From NCBI GenBank assembly GCA_030147505.1, contig JASBVG010000096.1, positions 31,869 through 95,868 on the forward strand: 64,000 nucleotides of DNA, in the 5' to 3' direction. The DNA is from Tardiphaga sp. (GTDB lineage: Bacteria > Pseudomonadota > Alphaproteobacteria > Rhizobiales > Xanthobacteraceae). The notes under the pieces are model-generated. The model was not told the origin of the DNA. It saw only the letters and a program-made list of their open reading frames with translations, and ran no database searches. Position 1 is the stretch's first letter. Each line of letters opens with the position of its first letter. Below, one piece after another: positions 16,159 to 25,230 of the stretch. The position numbers and the translations under genes are program-made.

Positions 16159-17691
16159 TCAGGCGACCGCAGCTTCCTCTTGATCGACGAGCGCAAGTTT
16201 CGGTTCAGCCCAATACTTCGGCGCCGACGCCAGAAACCTTGCATAGGCATCCGCATCCGGCGGCGAGAATTTCTCTGCCAGTGCCCCGCGCCTCTTCATC
16301 GTCGCCCCCATGTCATCGAGCAGTTCATCGAAATGCTTGAAGTGATACGGCGCCACGCACAGCCCGCCATATACACCGGCCGCAGGGCGTTCCGTCCTCT
16401 TGAAACGCAGCATCATGTCCATATTGATCTGCATCTCATACGGCGTCGGCTGTTTCGCCAATTGGCCATCGGCATAGCGCACCAGCCAGTTGGCGGCCAT
16501 CTCGGCCGTCAGTACCGAGCAGAAACTCGAATTGAAGCCGACGAACCCCATCTCCGGCAGGTCCGGATTGGCGATCACGCGATACAGCCGATATTGCCCG
16601 TCAGGCTGGATCAGCTTCGCCCGATAAGCCTGCGGCAGGAACGGCACGTCCAGCTTGAAGCCGATGGCGAGGATCGCCATGTCCGCCTCGACACGCTGGC
16701 CGCCGGCCATGACGATGGTCTTGCCGTCATAGCGATCGAAGGTGCCGCGGATCGCCGTGATGCGGCCGTCGGCGACCATCGGGAAGAAGCCCGGCGTCGC
16801 GATCGGGACCGAGCAGTTCACGCCATCTTCAAAGCGCGTTTCCGGCACCATGTCGCATTTGTTGAGCTTGAGCTGGATCTTGAGCAGGCTCTCCAGCCCG
16901 CGCCAATGTGCCCAGACAAACGGTTTTGCGATCGCATGCTTGAGGCGCGAGAGCGCGCTGAGGCCCCAGCCGGGAAACATCTCTTCCTGCGCGCGGATGT
17001 AGAGGATCCGCTTGAAGTTGATGAGACCGCCGACGAAATAGGGGATGCGCCACACCGGCTCGCGATAGACGACGGTGACGGCGCTCGCGCCGGCCTTCAC
17101 CGAATGCACGGCGATATCGGTGGCCGATTTCGAACCGCCGAGCACGACGACCTTCTTGTCTTTGACGCGTGACGGATCGGTGTGTTCGGCCGAATGCAGG
17201 ATCACGCCGCCGGCAGCCTTGAAGCCTTCCTCGCCGTAATGGTGCAGTTCCTTGCGCTCGTTGAACTGCCCGGTGCAGACGGCGACGAAATCATAGTCGG
17301 TCGTCGTATCGTGACCGGTCGCATCGCGCATCGCCACCGCCCAGCCGGGTTTACCATCCGCGCGGCGCTCGACACCCGTCACCATGGTGTTGAACTGCAT
17401 CAGCGGCAGCAGGCCGTAGTCATTCGCATAGTCCTTCAGGTAAGCGTGGACCTGCGGGCCTTTGGGCCATTCCGGATAACTTGCCGGCATCGGCTTGTCG
17501 GTGAAACGATAGAGCTCCTTTGGGCTCTGGGTCTGCACCTCCGGATAGGAGCGGGCCGGCTCCCAGACGCCGCCGAGATCGCCGCTTCGCTCGAGAATGG
17601 TGACGCGATGACCGTGGCCCTTGAAGGCCTTGGCGGCCGCGAGACCTGCGATCCCCGCACCGATGACGCAGACGTTTTTCTGCATGACCAT
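16159..17691 (-). CDS. Flavin-containing monooxygenase (FMO / Baeyer-Villiger type)
   Basis: 510 residues from the ATG at 17691, chosen because AGGAGA lies about 8 bp upstream. The FAD motif VIGAGIAGLAAAKAF starts at residue 8. An NADPH-binding GGSKSATDIA and an ATG-like segment (AILAIGFKLDVPF) follow, giving two dinucleotide folds. Enzymes of this class insert oxygen at N or S atoms or convert ketones to esters. The canonical FMO fingerprint FxGxxxHxxxY is not obvious; the corresponding region reads LHSAEHTD. The cupin gene lies 96 bp upstream and is probably cotranscribed. The substrate is unknown. Confidence 0.85.
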   Translation of the reverse strand: MVMQKNVCVIGAGIAGLAAAKAFKGHGHRVTILERSGDLGGVWEPARSYPEVQTQSPKELYRFTDKPMPASYPEWPKGPQVHAYLKDYANDYGLLPLMQFNTMVTGVERRADGKPGWAVAMRDATGHDTTTDYDFVAVCTGQFNERKELHHYGEEGFKAAGGVILHSAEHTDPSRVKDKKVVVLGGSKSATDIAVHSVKAGASAVTVVYREPVWRIPYFVGGLINFKRILYIRAQEEMFPGWGLSALSRLKHAIAKPFVWAHWRGLESLLKIQLKLNKCDMVPETRFEDGVNCSVPIATPGFFPMVADGRITAIRGTFDRYDGKTIVMAGGQRVEADMAILAIGFKLDVPFLPQAYRAKLIQPDGQYRLYRVIANPDLPEMGFVGFNSSFCSVLTAEMAANWLVRYADGQLAKQPTPYEMQINMDMMLRFKRTERPAAGVYGGLCVAPYHFKHFDELLDDMGATMKRRGALAEKFSPPDADAYARFLASAPKYWAEPKLALVDQEEAAVA

Positions 17692-17787
17692 GACATGTCT
17701 CCTGTTTGTCGAATTCGGGACGCACGATCCCGCCCGCGCAAACGAATGCATGCGCGATGGATCGTTGATTGAGCTGTGGAGCGTCTG

Positions 17788-18237
17788 TTAGTCGTTCGCT
17801 TCCGGGGGCAGGAAGTCGACCTCGTGCTCGGCGGAAATCCGCACGATCTCGGCGACGTCGGTGAGATTGTCGAGCTTCTTGAACAGCGCCTCGAGCTTCG
17901 CGGCCGGCGACACCCAGAACAAGGCGCGGCACGGCTTGTCGGATTTGTTGAAATAGCCGTGCGGGACGCCGCGCGGCATGCGTACGAGATCGCCGGCATG
18001 GGCACGCACCCATTTGCCGTCCAGCTTGAGGTCGAGCGTGCCTTCCTGCACCAGGATGAATTCCTCCTGGGTCGGATGGATATGTACGGGCACGAACTGG
18101 CCGGGATCGCTGTTAGTCTCGAACGCAAAGGTCGAATCCGTCACGGCCTTGGGATAGTAGACCTGGCCCAGGATGTTCCAGGTGACGCCGCCATATCCGG
18201 TGCCGTTCTCGGTAATGCCCTTCTCAAGCTCTGCCAT
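17788..18237 (-). CDS. Cupin-domain protein (copy 1)
   Basis: 149 residues. The ATG at 18237 has GGAGG 7 bp before it. Cupin motif 1 is HIHPTQEEFILVQEG and motif 2 is GDLVRMPRGVPHGYFN, so the metal ligands His, His, Glu and His are all present. It is a clear paralogue of the cupin at 25429 (shared GxTWxILGQxYxPK start and ALFWVSP / VLFWVSP stretch). It could be a dioxygenase, isomerase or small-molecule binder. It is first in an operon with the flavin monooxygenase and divergent from an AraC regulator. The two cupin genes each sit beside an FAD monooxygenase. Confidence 0.87.
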   Translation of the reverse strand: MAELEKGITENGTGYGGVTWNILGQVYYPKAVTDSTFAFETNSDPGQFVPVHIHPTQEEFILVQEGTLDLKLDGKWVRAHAGDLVRMPRGVPHGYFNKSDKPCRALFWVSPAAKLEALFKKLDNLTDVAEIVRISAEHEVDFLPPEAND

Positions 18238-18301
18238 GGCGCGCTCCTCCGCTCTGTTGCTCCCAGGATGCTGCGCCGGATCGCTTGCCGCTGCTAGCCG
18301 T

Positions 18302-18347
18302 TGAACGAAATCGCTGTCCGATGGACGAAATAATCGGATGAACGAAA
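18302..18347. promoter_or_regulatory. Three direct TGRACGAAA repeats, putative AraC operator
   Basis: TGAACGAAA (18302-18310), TGGACGAAA (18322-18330) and TGAACGAAA (18339-18347) stand in the same orientation, 20 and 17 bp apart. They lie in the 239-bp gap between the cupin-FMO operon and the divergent AraC-type regulator, 65-110 bp upstream of the cupin start. AraC proteins typically bind such direct repeats. Confidence 0.55.
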
Positions 18348-18476
18348 GCGCTGCGCCGCAGCAAAGGGCTGCCCCATCGTTGTGCAGCAGCGCAAAAATT
18401 TGCAGCGGGCGGCTTGCTTGTTCGGCCTTCCGCGCATTGACTAGTATCAATCCCCGGCAAAGCGAGTGATCGGGCC

Positions 18477-19502
18477 ATGATAACGGGCGGAACAGGGTCA
18501 TTGAATGGCAGTGCGGTGCCTGATCGGCTCGCGGCGTTCTCGCGCGTCCGGACCGACGATATCGACGAGGCCGCCGATGCCATCGGCCGCATCTTCTGTC
18601 CGCATGCGCTGACGCCGATAGCGCATACGGCGCCCGGCTTTCACGCCCGGCACAACAGCGCCGGCTTCGGCGATTTCTCGGTCAACTATGTCTCCTATGG
18701 CGGATCGGTGGAGATCGATCCCGGTTGCCTCGATCGGTTCTTCCTGCTGCAGGTGCCGCTGCGCGGACGTGCGCGCGTGAAGACCGGTGGACGCGTGGTC
18801 GATGCCGCGCCCGAGCGCGCCGCGTCTCTGCTTTCACCGACATTACCGACGCGCATGGTCTGGCAGGACGACTGCGCCAAGCTGATCATGCTGCTGGATC
18901 GCCGGGTGGTAGAGCAGCGCGCGGCAGCACTGGCAGAACGCGGTGAACGCGTCATAGAGTTCGATCCCGAGATCGACCTGACCACGCCGTTTGGCCGAGC
19001 ACTTCGCACGCAGCTCGATTATCTCGTCGATCTTGCCGAAGATGCCGGTCCCGAGCAGGCATTTTCTCCGGCTCTGACGGCGATGTTGCGTGAAGCTGTG
19101 CTCAGCGTGCTCCTGACTGGCCAGCGTCACAGTTTTACCGAGGCTATCGCGCAGATCGATCGGCGTCCGGGGCCGCTGCCCGCCGTGCTCCGCAAGGCGC
19201 GGCACTATCTTGAAGCCCACGCGGCCGAACCGCTCGATCTGGAGCGGATGGCCCGCTCCGCCGGCATCGGCATCCGTTCGCTGCAGCTTGGCTTCCAGCG
19301 GCACTTCGGCACTTCCATCTCGCAGATGCTGCAGGACATTCGCCTTGCGCATCTGCATGCACGCCTCAGTGCCGCGCAGCCCTGCGAACGGGTGATCGAC
19401 ATCGCCTTCGATCTCGGTTTTACCCATCCGGGCCGTATGGCCAGTGCCTATCGCGCGCGGTTCGGCGAGAGCCCGTCGGATACGCTGCGGCGCGGCGGCT
19501 GA
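18477..19502 (+). CDS. AraC-family transcriptional regulator
   Basis: 341 residues. The N-terminal 200 residues are an AraC-binding-like (cupin-type) sensor domain (HNSAGFGDFSVNYVSYGG). The C-terminal 100 residues form the double helix-turn-helix: first HTH around LDLERMARSAGIGIRSLQ, second around VIDIAFDLGFTHPGRMASAY. It is divergent from the cupin-monooxygenase operon and likely its activator through the direct repeats at 18302-18347. The effector is unknown. Confidence 0.9.
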   Translation: MITGGTGSLNGSAVPDRLAAFSRVRTDDIDEAADAIGRIFCPHALTPIAHTAPGFHARHNSAGFGDFSVNYVSYGGSVEIDPGCLDRFFLLQVPLRGRARVKTGGRVVDAAPERAASLLSPTLPTRMVWQDDCAKLIMLLDRRVVEQRAAALAERGERVIEFDPEIDLTTPFGRALRTQLDYLVDLAEDAGPEQAFSPALTAMLREAVLSVLLTGQRHSFTEAIAQIDRRPGPLPAVLRKARHYLEAHAAEPLDLERMARSAGIGIRSLQLGFQRHFGTSISQMLQDIRLAHLHARLSAAQPCERVIDIAFDLGFTHPGRMASAYRARFGESPSDTLRRGG

Positions 19503-19521
19503 GGGCTGCGTCGCACCTCTC

Positions 19522-19608
19522 TGTCATCGCCCGGCTTGACCGGGCGATCCAGTAAACTCAGTCCGTTCGATGTATACTGGGTCACCCGGTCAAGCCGGGT
19601 GACGACAA
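19522..19608. repeat. Palindromic repeat (TGTCATCGCCCGGC type), copy 2
   Basis: TGTCATCGCCCGGCTTGACC at the left end is mirrored by GGTCAAGCCGGGTGACGACA at the right end, with ATCCAGTA / TATACTGGGT inside. It can fold into a long stem and follows the AraC gene by 20 bp, a terminator-like position. Confidence 0.7.
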
Positions 19609-19635
19609 CATGAGCACGTGGCTTTCTTGCAAAAG

Positions 19636-19649
19636 CTTGAAGTTTAAAA
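19636..19649. promoter_or_regulatory. Putative MarR operator, site d
   Basis: CTTGAAGTTTAAAA, 37 bp before the SDR start. It has the same layout (site 30-45 bp before the start codon) as sites c, e and i. Confidence 0.62.
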
Positions 19650-19686
19650 TATATCCAGCAGGCGCATCCAAGCTGGAAGGTTTGCC

Positions 19687-20448
19687 ATGTCCGGATTGTC
19701 CCGTTCCTCCCACGCTCTGGTGACCGGTGGCGGCCGAGGCATTGGTCGCGCCATCGCGGCGTCGCTCGTGAAGGCCGGCGCGACTGTCACCATCATGGGC
19801 CGCAAAGGCGTCGTGCTCGACGAGGTGGTCGCCGCGGGGGATGCGCATCATGCCCTGTCTGCCGATGTCTCCGATCAGGCCGCCATGCAGGCGGCGATGT
19901 CCGAGGCTACAAAACGCCAGCCGATCGACATCCTCGTCGCCAATGCCGGTGCTGCCGAATCCGCGCCCTTCGTCAAATCCGATGCCGCGCTGTTCCAGCG
20001 CATGATGGATGTGAACTTCATGGGCGTCGTCCATGCCGTTCATGCCGTGCTGCCCGATATGGTCGCACGCAAGCATGGACGCATCGTCGCCGTCGCCTCC
20101 ACCGCTGGCCTCAAGGGCTATGGCTACGTCAGCGCCTATGTCGCCGCGAAACATGCGGTCGTCGGCCTCGTGCGCTCGCTGGCGCTGGAGGTCGCCACGA
20201 AGAATGTCACTGTGAACGCCGTATGCCCCGGCTTCACCGAAACCGATCTGCTCGAAGGCTCCATCGATAATATCATGAGCAAGACCGGCCGCACCCGCGA
20301 GCAGGCGATCGCCGAACTCGCCAAGCACAATCCGCAGGGCCGCCTCGTGAAGCCAGAGGAAGTTGCCGACGCCGTTTTGTGGCTGTGTGGCGTGGGCGCA
20401 GGTTCCATCACCGGGCAGAGCATCGCCGTCGCCGGAGGCGAGGTGTAA
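19687..20448 (+). CDS. Short-chain dehydrogenase/reductase
   Basis: 253 residues, a classical SDR. The NAD(P) motif is TGGGRGIGRAIAASL at residues 13-27, NAG is in VANAGAA, the catalytic Ser is in VASTAGLKG, and Tyr/Lys are in YVSAYVAAKHAV. The C-terminal segment is GSITGQSIAVAGGEV. Its probable role is oxidation of a ring or side-chain hydroxyl (3-hydroxyacyl-CoA-like) in the catabolic route. The crotonase gene starts 41 bp downstream on the same strand. Operator d lies upstream. Similar to FabG-like enzymes, but the operon argues against fatty-acid synthesis. Confidence 0.9.
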   Translation: MSGLSRSSHALVTGGGRGIGRAIAASLVKAGATVTIMGRKGVVLDEVVAAGDAHHALSADVSDQAAMQAAMSEATKRQPIDILVANAGAAESAPFVKSDAALFQRMMDVNFMGVVHAVHAVLPDMVARKHGRIVAVASTAGLKGYGYVSAYVAAKHAVVGLVRSLALEVATKNVTVNAVCPGFTETDLLEGSIDNIMSKTGRTREQAIAELAKHNPQGRLVKPEEVADAVLWLCGVGAGSITGQSIAVAGGEV

Positions 20449-20489
20449 GCTCACCGCAACGAATACAAAGACGCATTCAGGGAGACGTC

Positions 20490-21341
20490 ATGACCGCACT
20501 CGTCAAGAACAAGATCGCCAATCCCGTCACGCTGCCGTTGACCGGCTACAAGCCCGAGCATTTCCTGCTCAGCGTGGACGGCAGCGTCGCGACGGTGACG
20601 CTCAACCGGCCGGACAAGAAGAATCCGCTCACCTTCCAGAGCTATCGCGAACTCACCGATTTCTTCCGCGCCTGCGCCTTTGACGATCAGGTCACGACCA
20701 TTGTGGTGACGGGCGCCGGCGGCAATTTCTCCTCGGGTGGCGACGTGTTCGAGATCATCGGCCCGCTGATCGAGATGAACACGAAGGACCTCACGGCGTT
20801 CACGCGCATGACCGGCGATCTCGTCAAGGCGATGCGCGCGTGCCCGCAGCCGATCATCGCCGCGGTCGAAGGCATCTGTGCCGGCGCCGGCGCGATCATG
20901 GCGATGGCGTCCGACATGCGCCTCGCCGCGACCGGCGCCAAGGTCGGCTTCCTGTTCAACAAGGTCGGTCTCGCCGGCTGCGACATGGGCGCCTGCGCGA
21001 TCCTGCCGCGCATCATTGGCCAGGCCCGCGCCTCGGAACTGCTCTATACCGGCCGCTTCATGAGCGCGGAGGAGGGCGAACGCTGGGGCTTCTTCAGCCG
21101 CATCGTCGCGCCCGAGGAGGTGCTCGCGCAGGCCCAGGTGCTGGCGAAATCGATCTCCGAAGGCCCGACCTATGCCAACACCATGACCAAGCGCATGCTG
21201 TCGATGGAATGGGCCATGTCCATCGAGGAGGCCATCGAGGCTGAAGCGGTGGCGCAGGCGCTGTGCATGACCACGGAAGATTTTGCGCGGGCGTATCATG
21301 CGTTTGCGAACAAGCAGAAGCCGGTATTTGAGGGGAATTGA
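20490..21341 (+). CDS. Enoyl-CoA hydratase/isomerase (crotonase) family protein
   Basis: 283 residues from the ATG at 20490 (GGGAG 6 bp before); an earlier in-frame start at 20379 would overlap the SDR gene. The oxyanion-hole segments are GAGGNFSSGGDV and CAGAGAIMAMASDMR. The catalytic strand reads FNKVGLAGCDMGACAILPRI, whereas most hydratases have Pro-Glu at the position of Asn-Lys. SELLYTGR keeps the second acidic position. This suggests non-hydratase chemistry, for example ring hydrolysis or isomerisation; a hydratase is not excluded. It is the second gene of an SDR-crotonase operon next to the CoA-ester hydroxylase. Confidence 0.88.
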   Translation: MTALVKNKIANPVTLPLTGYKPEHFLLSVDGSVATVTLNRPDKKNPLTFQSYRELTDFFRACAFDDQVTTIVVTGAGGNFSSGGDVFEIIGPLIEMNTKDLTAFTRMTGDLVKAMRACPQPIIAAVEGICAGAGAIMAMASDMRLAATGAKVGFLFNKVGLAGCDMGACAILPRIIGQARASELLYTGRFMSAEEGERWGFFSRIVAPEEVLAQAQVLAKSISEGPTYANTMTKRMLSMEWAMSIEEAIEAEAVAQALCMTTEDFARAYHAFANKQKPVFEGN

Positions 21342-21358
21342 TGCTCCGCTCTCTCGGT

Positions 21359-21441
21359 CGTCATCCCCGGGCTTGACCCGGGGATCTATCTTAGGCAGCG
21401 CGCGAGGAAGATGGATGGCCGGGTCAAGCCCGGCCATGACA
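21359..21441. repeat. Palindromic repeat (CGTCATCCCCGGGC type), copy 3
   Basis: CGTCATCCCCGGGCTTGACC (left) and GGGTCAAGCCCGGCCATGAC (right) are inverted copies; related to copies at 19522 and 53847. It follows the crotonase stop by 17 bp and precedes operator e. Confidence 0.7.
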
Positions 21442-21512
21442 GCGTAGGCGGTGGCACTTTGATGTGCATCAAAGCCAACGAAATGCCGATTGATCGGGCT
21501 TGCCAGAAAATA

Positions 21513-21526
21513 CTTTAGGTTTAAAA
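21513..21526. promoter_or_regulatory. Putative MarR operator, site e
   Basis: CTTTAGGTTTAAAA, 34 bp before the monooxygenase/reductase fusion. It is identical to site c. Confidence 0.66.
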
Positions 21527-21560
21527 TATCTTCTCATCAGGCGCGACTGCGGAGGCTGTC

Positions 21561-23912
21561 ATGAAGATCGCGATCATCGGTGGCGGGCCGGCTGGCCTCT
21601 ATTCTGCGATCCTGCTCAAGAAGCAGCGGCCGCAGGCTGACATTACGGTCTATGAACGCAACCGGCCGGACGATACCTTCGGCTTCGGCGTCGTGTTCTC
21701 CGATGCCACCCTCGACAATTTCGAGAAGTACGATCAACCCAGCTACAGGCGCATCACCCAGGAATTCGCTTACTGGGATGACATCGCCGTGCATTTCCGC
21801 GGTACGGTGCACCGCGTCGGCGGCAACGGTTTTTGCGGCTGCTCGCGCCGTACGCTGCTGCTGATCCTGCAGGAGCGCGCCCGCGAACTCGGCGTGCATC
21901 TTTTGTTCGAGGTCGATATCACCGATGAAGCGCGCTTCGCCGATGCCGATCTGATCATTCTCGCAGATGGTATCAACAGCCACTTCCGCAACAAATATAT
22001 CGAGCACTTCGCGCCCGAAGTGGATTTGCGCTCCAACAAGTTCACCTGGATGGGCTCGACCAGGCCGCTCGATGCCTTCACCTTCCTGTTTCAGGAAACT
22101 GAGTGGGGGCCATTCATCGCCCATGCGTATCAATACGAGGTGGGACGCTCGACATGGATCTTCGAGACCGATCCGGAGACCTTCAAGCGCGCCGGCCTCG
22201 AAGGCCTCGGCGAGCAGGAATCCGCCGATCGCATGCATGCGATCTTCAAGGACTTCCTTGGCGACCACAAGTTGCTGATCAACCGCTCCATGTGGCGCAA
22301 TTTCCCGATGATCCGCAACAAGCGCTGGGTCAAGGACAATATGGTGCTGCTGGGCGACGCCAAGGCGACGGCGCATTTCTCCATCGGCTCCGGCACCAAG
22401 CTGGCGATGGAAGACGCCATCGCACTCTACGAGTCGATGGCGAAGGCACCGACTGTCGAAGCGGCGTTGCACGATTATGAGCATGGCCGCCGCGAGGAAG
22501 TGGAGAAGATCCAGCACTCCGCAGACGTGTCGCTGGTCTGGTTCGAACACGTCGATCGCTTCTGGGACTTCGACCCCGTGCAATTCGCCTTCGGCGTGAT
22601 GACACGCTCCAAGGCGATCACCTATGACAACCTTATTCTGCGCGCGCCCGGCTTCGTCAAATTGGCCGACAGGGCCTTTGCGAAGCAGGTGAAGGCCCAG
22701 GGCTTCGACGTCGACGTCGAAAATCCCGAAGTGCCCATGTTCCAGCCCTTCAGGATGCGCGACATGGTGCTCGCGAACCGCGCCGTGGTCTCGCCGATGT
22801 GCATGTATTCGGCCAAGGACGGCATGCCAAACGATTTTCATCTCGTCCACTACGGCGCGCGCGCCATCGGCGGTGCCGGTCTCGTCTTCACCGAAATGGT
22901 CTGTGTCGGCAAGGATGCGCGCATTACGCCCGGTTGCGCGGGTATCTGGACCGACGAGCAGGAAGCGCAGTGGAAGCGCATCGTCGATTTCGTGCATGGC
23001 AACTCGGCGGCGAAGATCTGCCTGCAGCTCGGCCATGCCGGCCGCAAGGGCGCCAGCAAGCTGATGTGGGAGGGCATGGATCGCCCGCTCGAGGAAGGCG
23101 CGTGGGACATCGTCTCGGCATCGCCGCTACCTTATTTCCCGGACAGCCAGGTGCCTGCCGAACTCGATCGCGCCGGCATGGATCGCATCAAGCAGGAATT
23201 CGTCGATGCCACGCTGCGCGGCGATCGCGCCGGCTTCGATATGCTGGAGATGCACACGGCCCACGGTTATCTGCTCGCAAGCTTTCTGTCGCCGCTCACC
23301 AACAACCGCACCGATGACTATGGCGGCTCGTTGGAGAACCGCCTGCGCTTCCCGCTCGAGGTCTTCCATGCGATGCGCGCAGCCTGGCCCAAGCACAAGC
23401 CGATGTCGGTGCGCATCTCGGCGACGGACTGGGCCGAAGGCGGCAACACCGGCGATGATGCCGTGGAAATCGCGCGCGCTTTCGCCGAAGCCGGCGTCGA
23501 TCTCGCCGACATCTCCACCGGCCAGACGGTGAAGGAATCGCGTCCGATCTATGGCCGCATGTTCCAGACGCCGTTCTCCGATCAGGTGCGCAACGAGGCC
23601 CATGTCGCCACCATGTGCGTCGGCAACATCACCAGTGCGGATCAGGTGAACACCATCCTCGCCGCCGGCCGCGCCGATCTGGTCGCGCTCGGCCGCCCGC
23701 ATCTCACGGATCCCTCGTTCACCATCAAGGCCGCGGCCTGGTATGGCGCGAGGGATGCCTATGCGCCGCCGCAATATATGCCGGGCAAGGACCAGATCTT
23801 CCGCAACAGCGTGCGCGACAAGCAGGATTTCGATGACCTGAAAATTAAGGCTAAGCCGAAAACCCGCGCCGAAATGCGCGCCGAAGCGGCAAAGTCGCTT
23901 GCCGCCGAATGA
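21561..23912 (+). CDS. Bifunctional 2-aminobenzoyl-CoA (or salicylyl-CoA) monooxygenase / old-yellow-enzyme reductase
   Basis: 783 residues, two enzymes in one chain. Residues 1 to about 375 are a flavoprotein hydroxylase with IIGGGPAGLYSAILL at the N-terminus and GDAKATAHFSIGSGTKLAMED near residues 265-285. Residues about 390-770 are an old-yellow-enzyme domain (VSPMCMYSAKDGMPNDFH, LGHAGR, HTAHGYLLASFLSP, TDDYGGSLENR). This architecture is that of 2-aminobenzoyl-CoA monooxygenase/reductase of Azoarcus evansii, which hydroxylates the CoA ester at C5 and reduces the ring. Relatives are annotated salicylyl-CoA 5-hydroxylase. The nearby aryl-CoA ligase and RidA favour the amino substrate, by inference. 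Operator e lies upstream. Confidence 0.88.
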   Translation: MKIAIIGGGPAGLYSAILLKKQRPQADITVYERNRPDDTFGFGVVFSDATLDNFEKYDQPSYRRITQEFAYWDDIAVHFRGTVHRVGGNGFCGCSRRTLLLILQERARELGVHLLFEVDITDEARFADADLIILADGINSHFRNKYIEHFAPEVDLRSNKFTWMGSTRPLDAFTFLFQETEWGPFIAHAYQYEVGRSTWIFETDPETFKRAGLEGLGEQESADRMHAIFKDFLGDHKLLINRSMWRNFPMIRNKRWVKDNMVLLGDAKATAHFSIGSGTKLAMEDAIALYESMAKAPTVEAALHDYEHGRREEVEKIQHSADVSLVWFEHVDRFWDFDPVQFAFGVMTRSKAITYDNLILRAPGFVKLADRAFAKQVKAQGFDVDVENPEVPMFQPFRMRDMVLANRAVVSPMCMYSAKDGMPNDFHLVHYGARAIGGAGLVFTEMVCVGKDARITPGCAGIWTDEQEAQWKRIVDFVHGNSAAKICLQLGHAGRKGASKLMWEGMDRPLEEGAWDIVSASPLPYFPDSQVPAELDRAGMDRIKQEFVDATLRGDRAGFDMLEMHTAHGYLLASFLSPLTNNRTDDYGGSLENRLRFPLEVFHAMRAAWPKHKPMSVRISATDWAEGGNTGDDAVEIARAFAEAGVDLADISTGQTVKESRPIYGRMFQTPFSDQVRNEAHVATMCVGNITSADQVNTILAAGRADLVALGRPHLTDPSFTIKAAAWYGARDAYAPPQYMPGKDQIFRNSVRDKQDFDDLKIKAKPKTRAEMRAEAAKSLAAE

Positions 23913-23925
23913 TTGGGCATGCGAC

Positions 23926-23941
23926 GTTAGCGGTTAAAATA
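23926..23941. promoter_or_regulatory. Degenerate MarR-like operator, site f
   Basis: GTTAGCGGTTAAAATA, 30 bp before the FAD monooxygenase start. The right half matches the consensus; the left half does not (9 of 14 positions shared with site e). The spacing to the start codon is the same as for sites c-e. Confidence 0.35.
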
Positions 23942-23970
23942 AGGGCGTTGCGTCAAGCGGAGGTGAGCGG

Positions 23971-25221
23971 ATGAAAGCAATCATTGTCGGCGGCGGCATT
24001 GGCGGTTTGACGACGGCATTGATGCTGCGGGCCCGTGGCATCGATTGCGAGCTGTTCGAGCAAGCGGACACGATCCGCGAACTCGGTGTCGGCATCAATA
24101 CGCTGACCCATGCTATCCGCGAGCTCACCGGCCTCGGTCTGCTCGACAAGCTCGATGCCGTTGCGATCCGCACCGACGAGTTGCATTATCTCAATCGTCA
24201 CGGTCAGGAAGTCTGGCGCGAGAAGCGCGGTTATGGCGCCGGCTTCGACGTGCCGCAGTTCTCCATCCATCGCGGTCGCCTGCAGAGCGTGATCCATTGT
24301 GCGGTAGAAGAGCGCCTCGGCAAGGAGGCGATCCACACCGGCTGCAAGCTCGGCTCCTTCACCCAGGACGAAGGCGGCGTCACCGCTTACTTCTTCGATC
24401 GCAACAACAACCATGTGAAGACCGCGCGCGGCGATATCCTGATCGGCGCCGACGGCATCCATTCCAAGGTGCGCCACACGCTGTTTCCGAACGAAGGCGG
24501 TCCGATCTGGAACGGCCTGATGCTGTGGCGTGGCGCGCGCGACTGGCCGTCCTTCCTCACTGGCAATTCGATGATCGTGGCCGGCGGCCTGCATGCCAAG
24601 GTCGTAGTCTATCCGATCGCCGAAGGCGAAACGTCCGGCAATCGCCTGACCAACTGGGCGGTGCTGGTGAAGACCGGCGAGGGCGGCTCGCTGCCACCGC
24701 GCCGCGAGGACTGGTCGCGCGTCGGCAAGCGCGAGGAGCTGATGCCGCATGTGGCGCGCTTCAAGGTGCCGCATATCGACGTGCCTGCGCTCATCACCGC
24801 GACGCCGGAGTTCTGGGAATATCCCTGCTGCGACCGCGATCCGCTGCCTTATTGGTCGAGCGGCCGCGTCACGCTGCTCGGCGATGCTGCGCATCCGATG
24901 TATCCCGTCGGCTCCAACGGCGCCTCGCAGGCAATCCTGGATGCGCGCGCACTGGCGGATTCGCTGGCCCATGCGGAGCATCCGCGTCAGGCGCTGATGG
25001 CCTATGAGCGCAAGCGCCTGCCGATGACGGCAGAGATCGTGCGGGCCAACCGCCGCGGCGGACCGGAAGGCGTCATCGATGCGGTCGAGCAGATCGCGCC
25101 GGATGGGTTCGACAATGTCGAGAACGTACTGAGCTACGCCCAGCGCGAGGCGATCGTGCGCGGCTATGCGCATAAAGCGGGGTTTGGCGCGCAGCCCGGA
25201 TTGCAGGTAGTGAACGGCTGA
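23971..25221 (+). CDS. FAD-dependent aromatic monooxygenase (PhzS / salicylate-hydroxylase-like)
   Basis: 416 residues, a class A flavoprotein hydroxylase. The FAD motif IVGGGIGGLTTALMLRARG is at residues 4-22, the DG motif is ILIGADGIHSKVRHTLF, and the GD motif is LLGDAAHPMYPVGSNGASQ. The closest recalled relatives are the PhzS / flavin-dependent oxidoreductase group, acting on free aromatic acids or heteroaromatics. It starts 58 bp after the fusion hydroxylase and may be cotranscribed or read from its own promoter (weak site f). The specific substrate is unknown. Confidence 0.88.
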   Translation: MKAIIVGGGIGGLTTALMLRARGIDCELFEQADTIRELGVGINTLTHAIRELTGLGLLDKLDAVAIRTDELHYLNRHGQEVWREKRGYGAGFDVPQFSIHRGRLQSVIHCAVEERLGKEAIHTGCKLGSFTQDEGGVTAYFFDRNNNHVKTARGDILIGADGIHSKVRHTLFPNEGGPIWNGLMLWRGARDWPSFLTGNSMIVAGGLHAKVVVYPIAEGETSGNRLTNWAVLVKTGEGGSLPPRREDWSRVGKREELMPHVARFKVPHIDVPALITATPEFWEYPCCDRDPLPYWSSGRVTLLGDAAHPMYPVGSNGASQAILDARALADSLAHAEHPRQALMAYERKRLPMTAEIVRANRRGGPEGVIDAVEQIAPDGFDNVENVLSYAQREAIVRGYAHKAGFGAQPGLQVVNG

Positions 25222-25230
25222 CTTGCTTTT

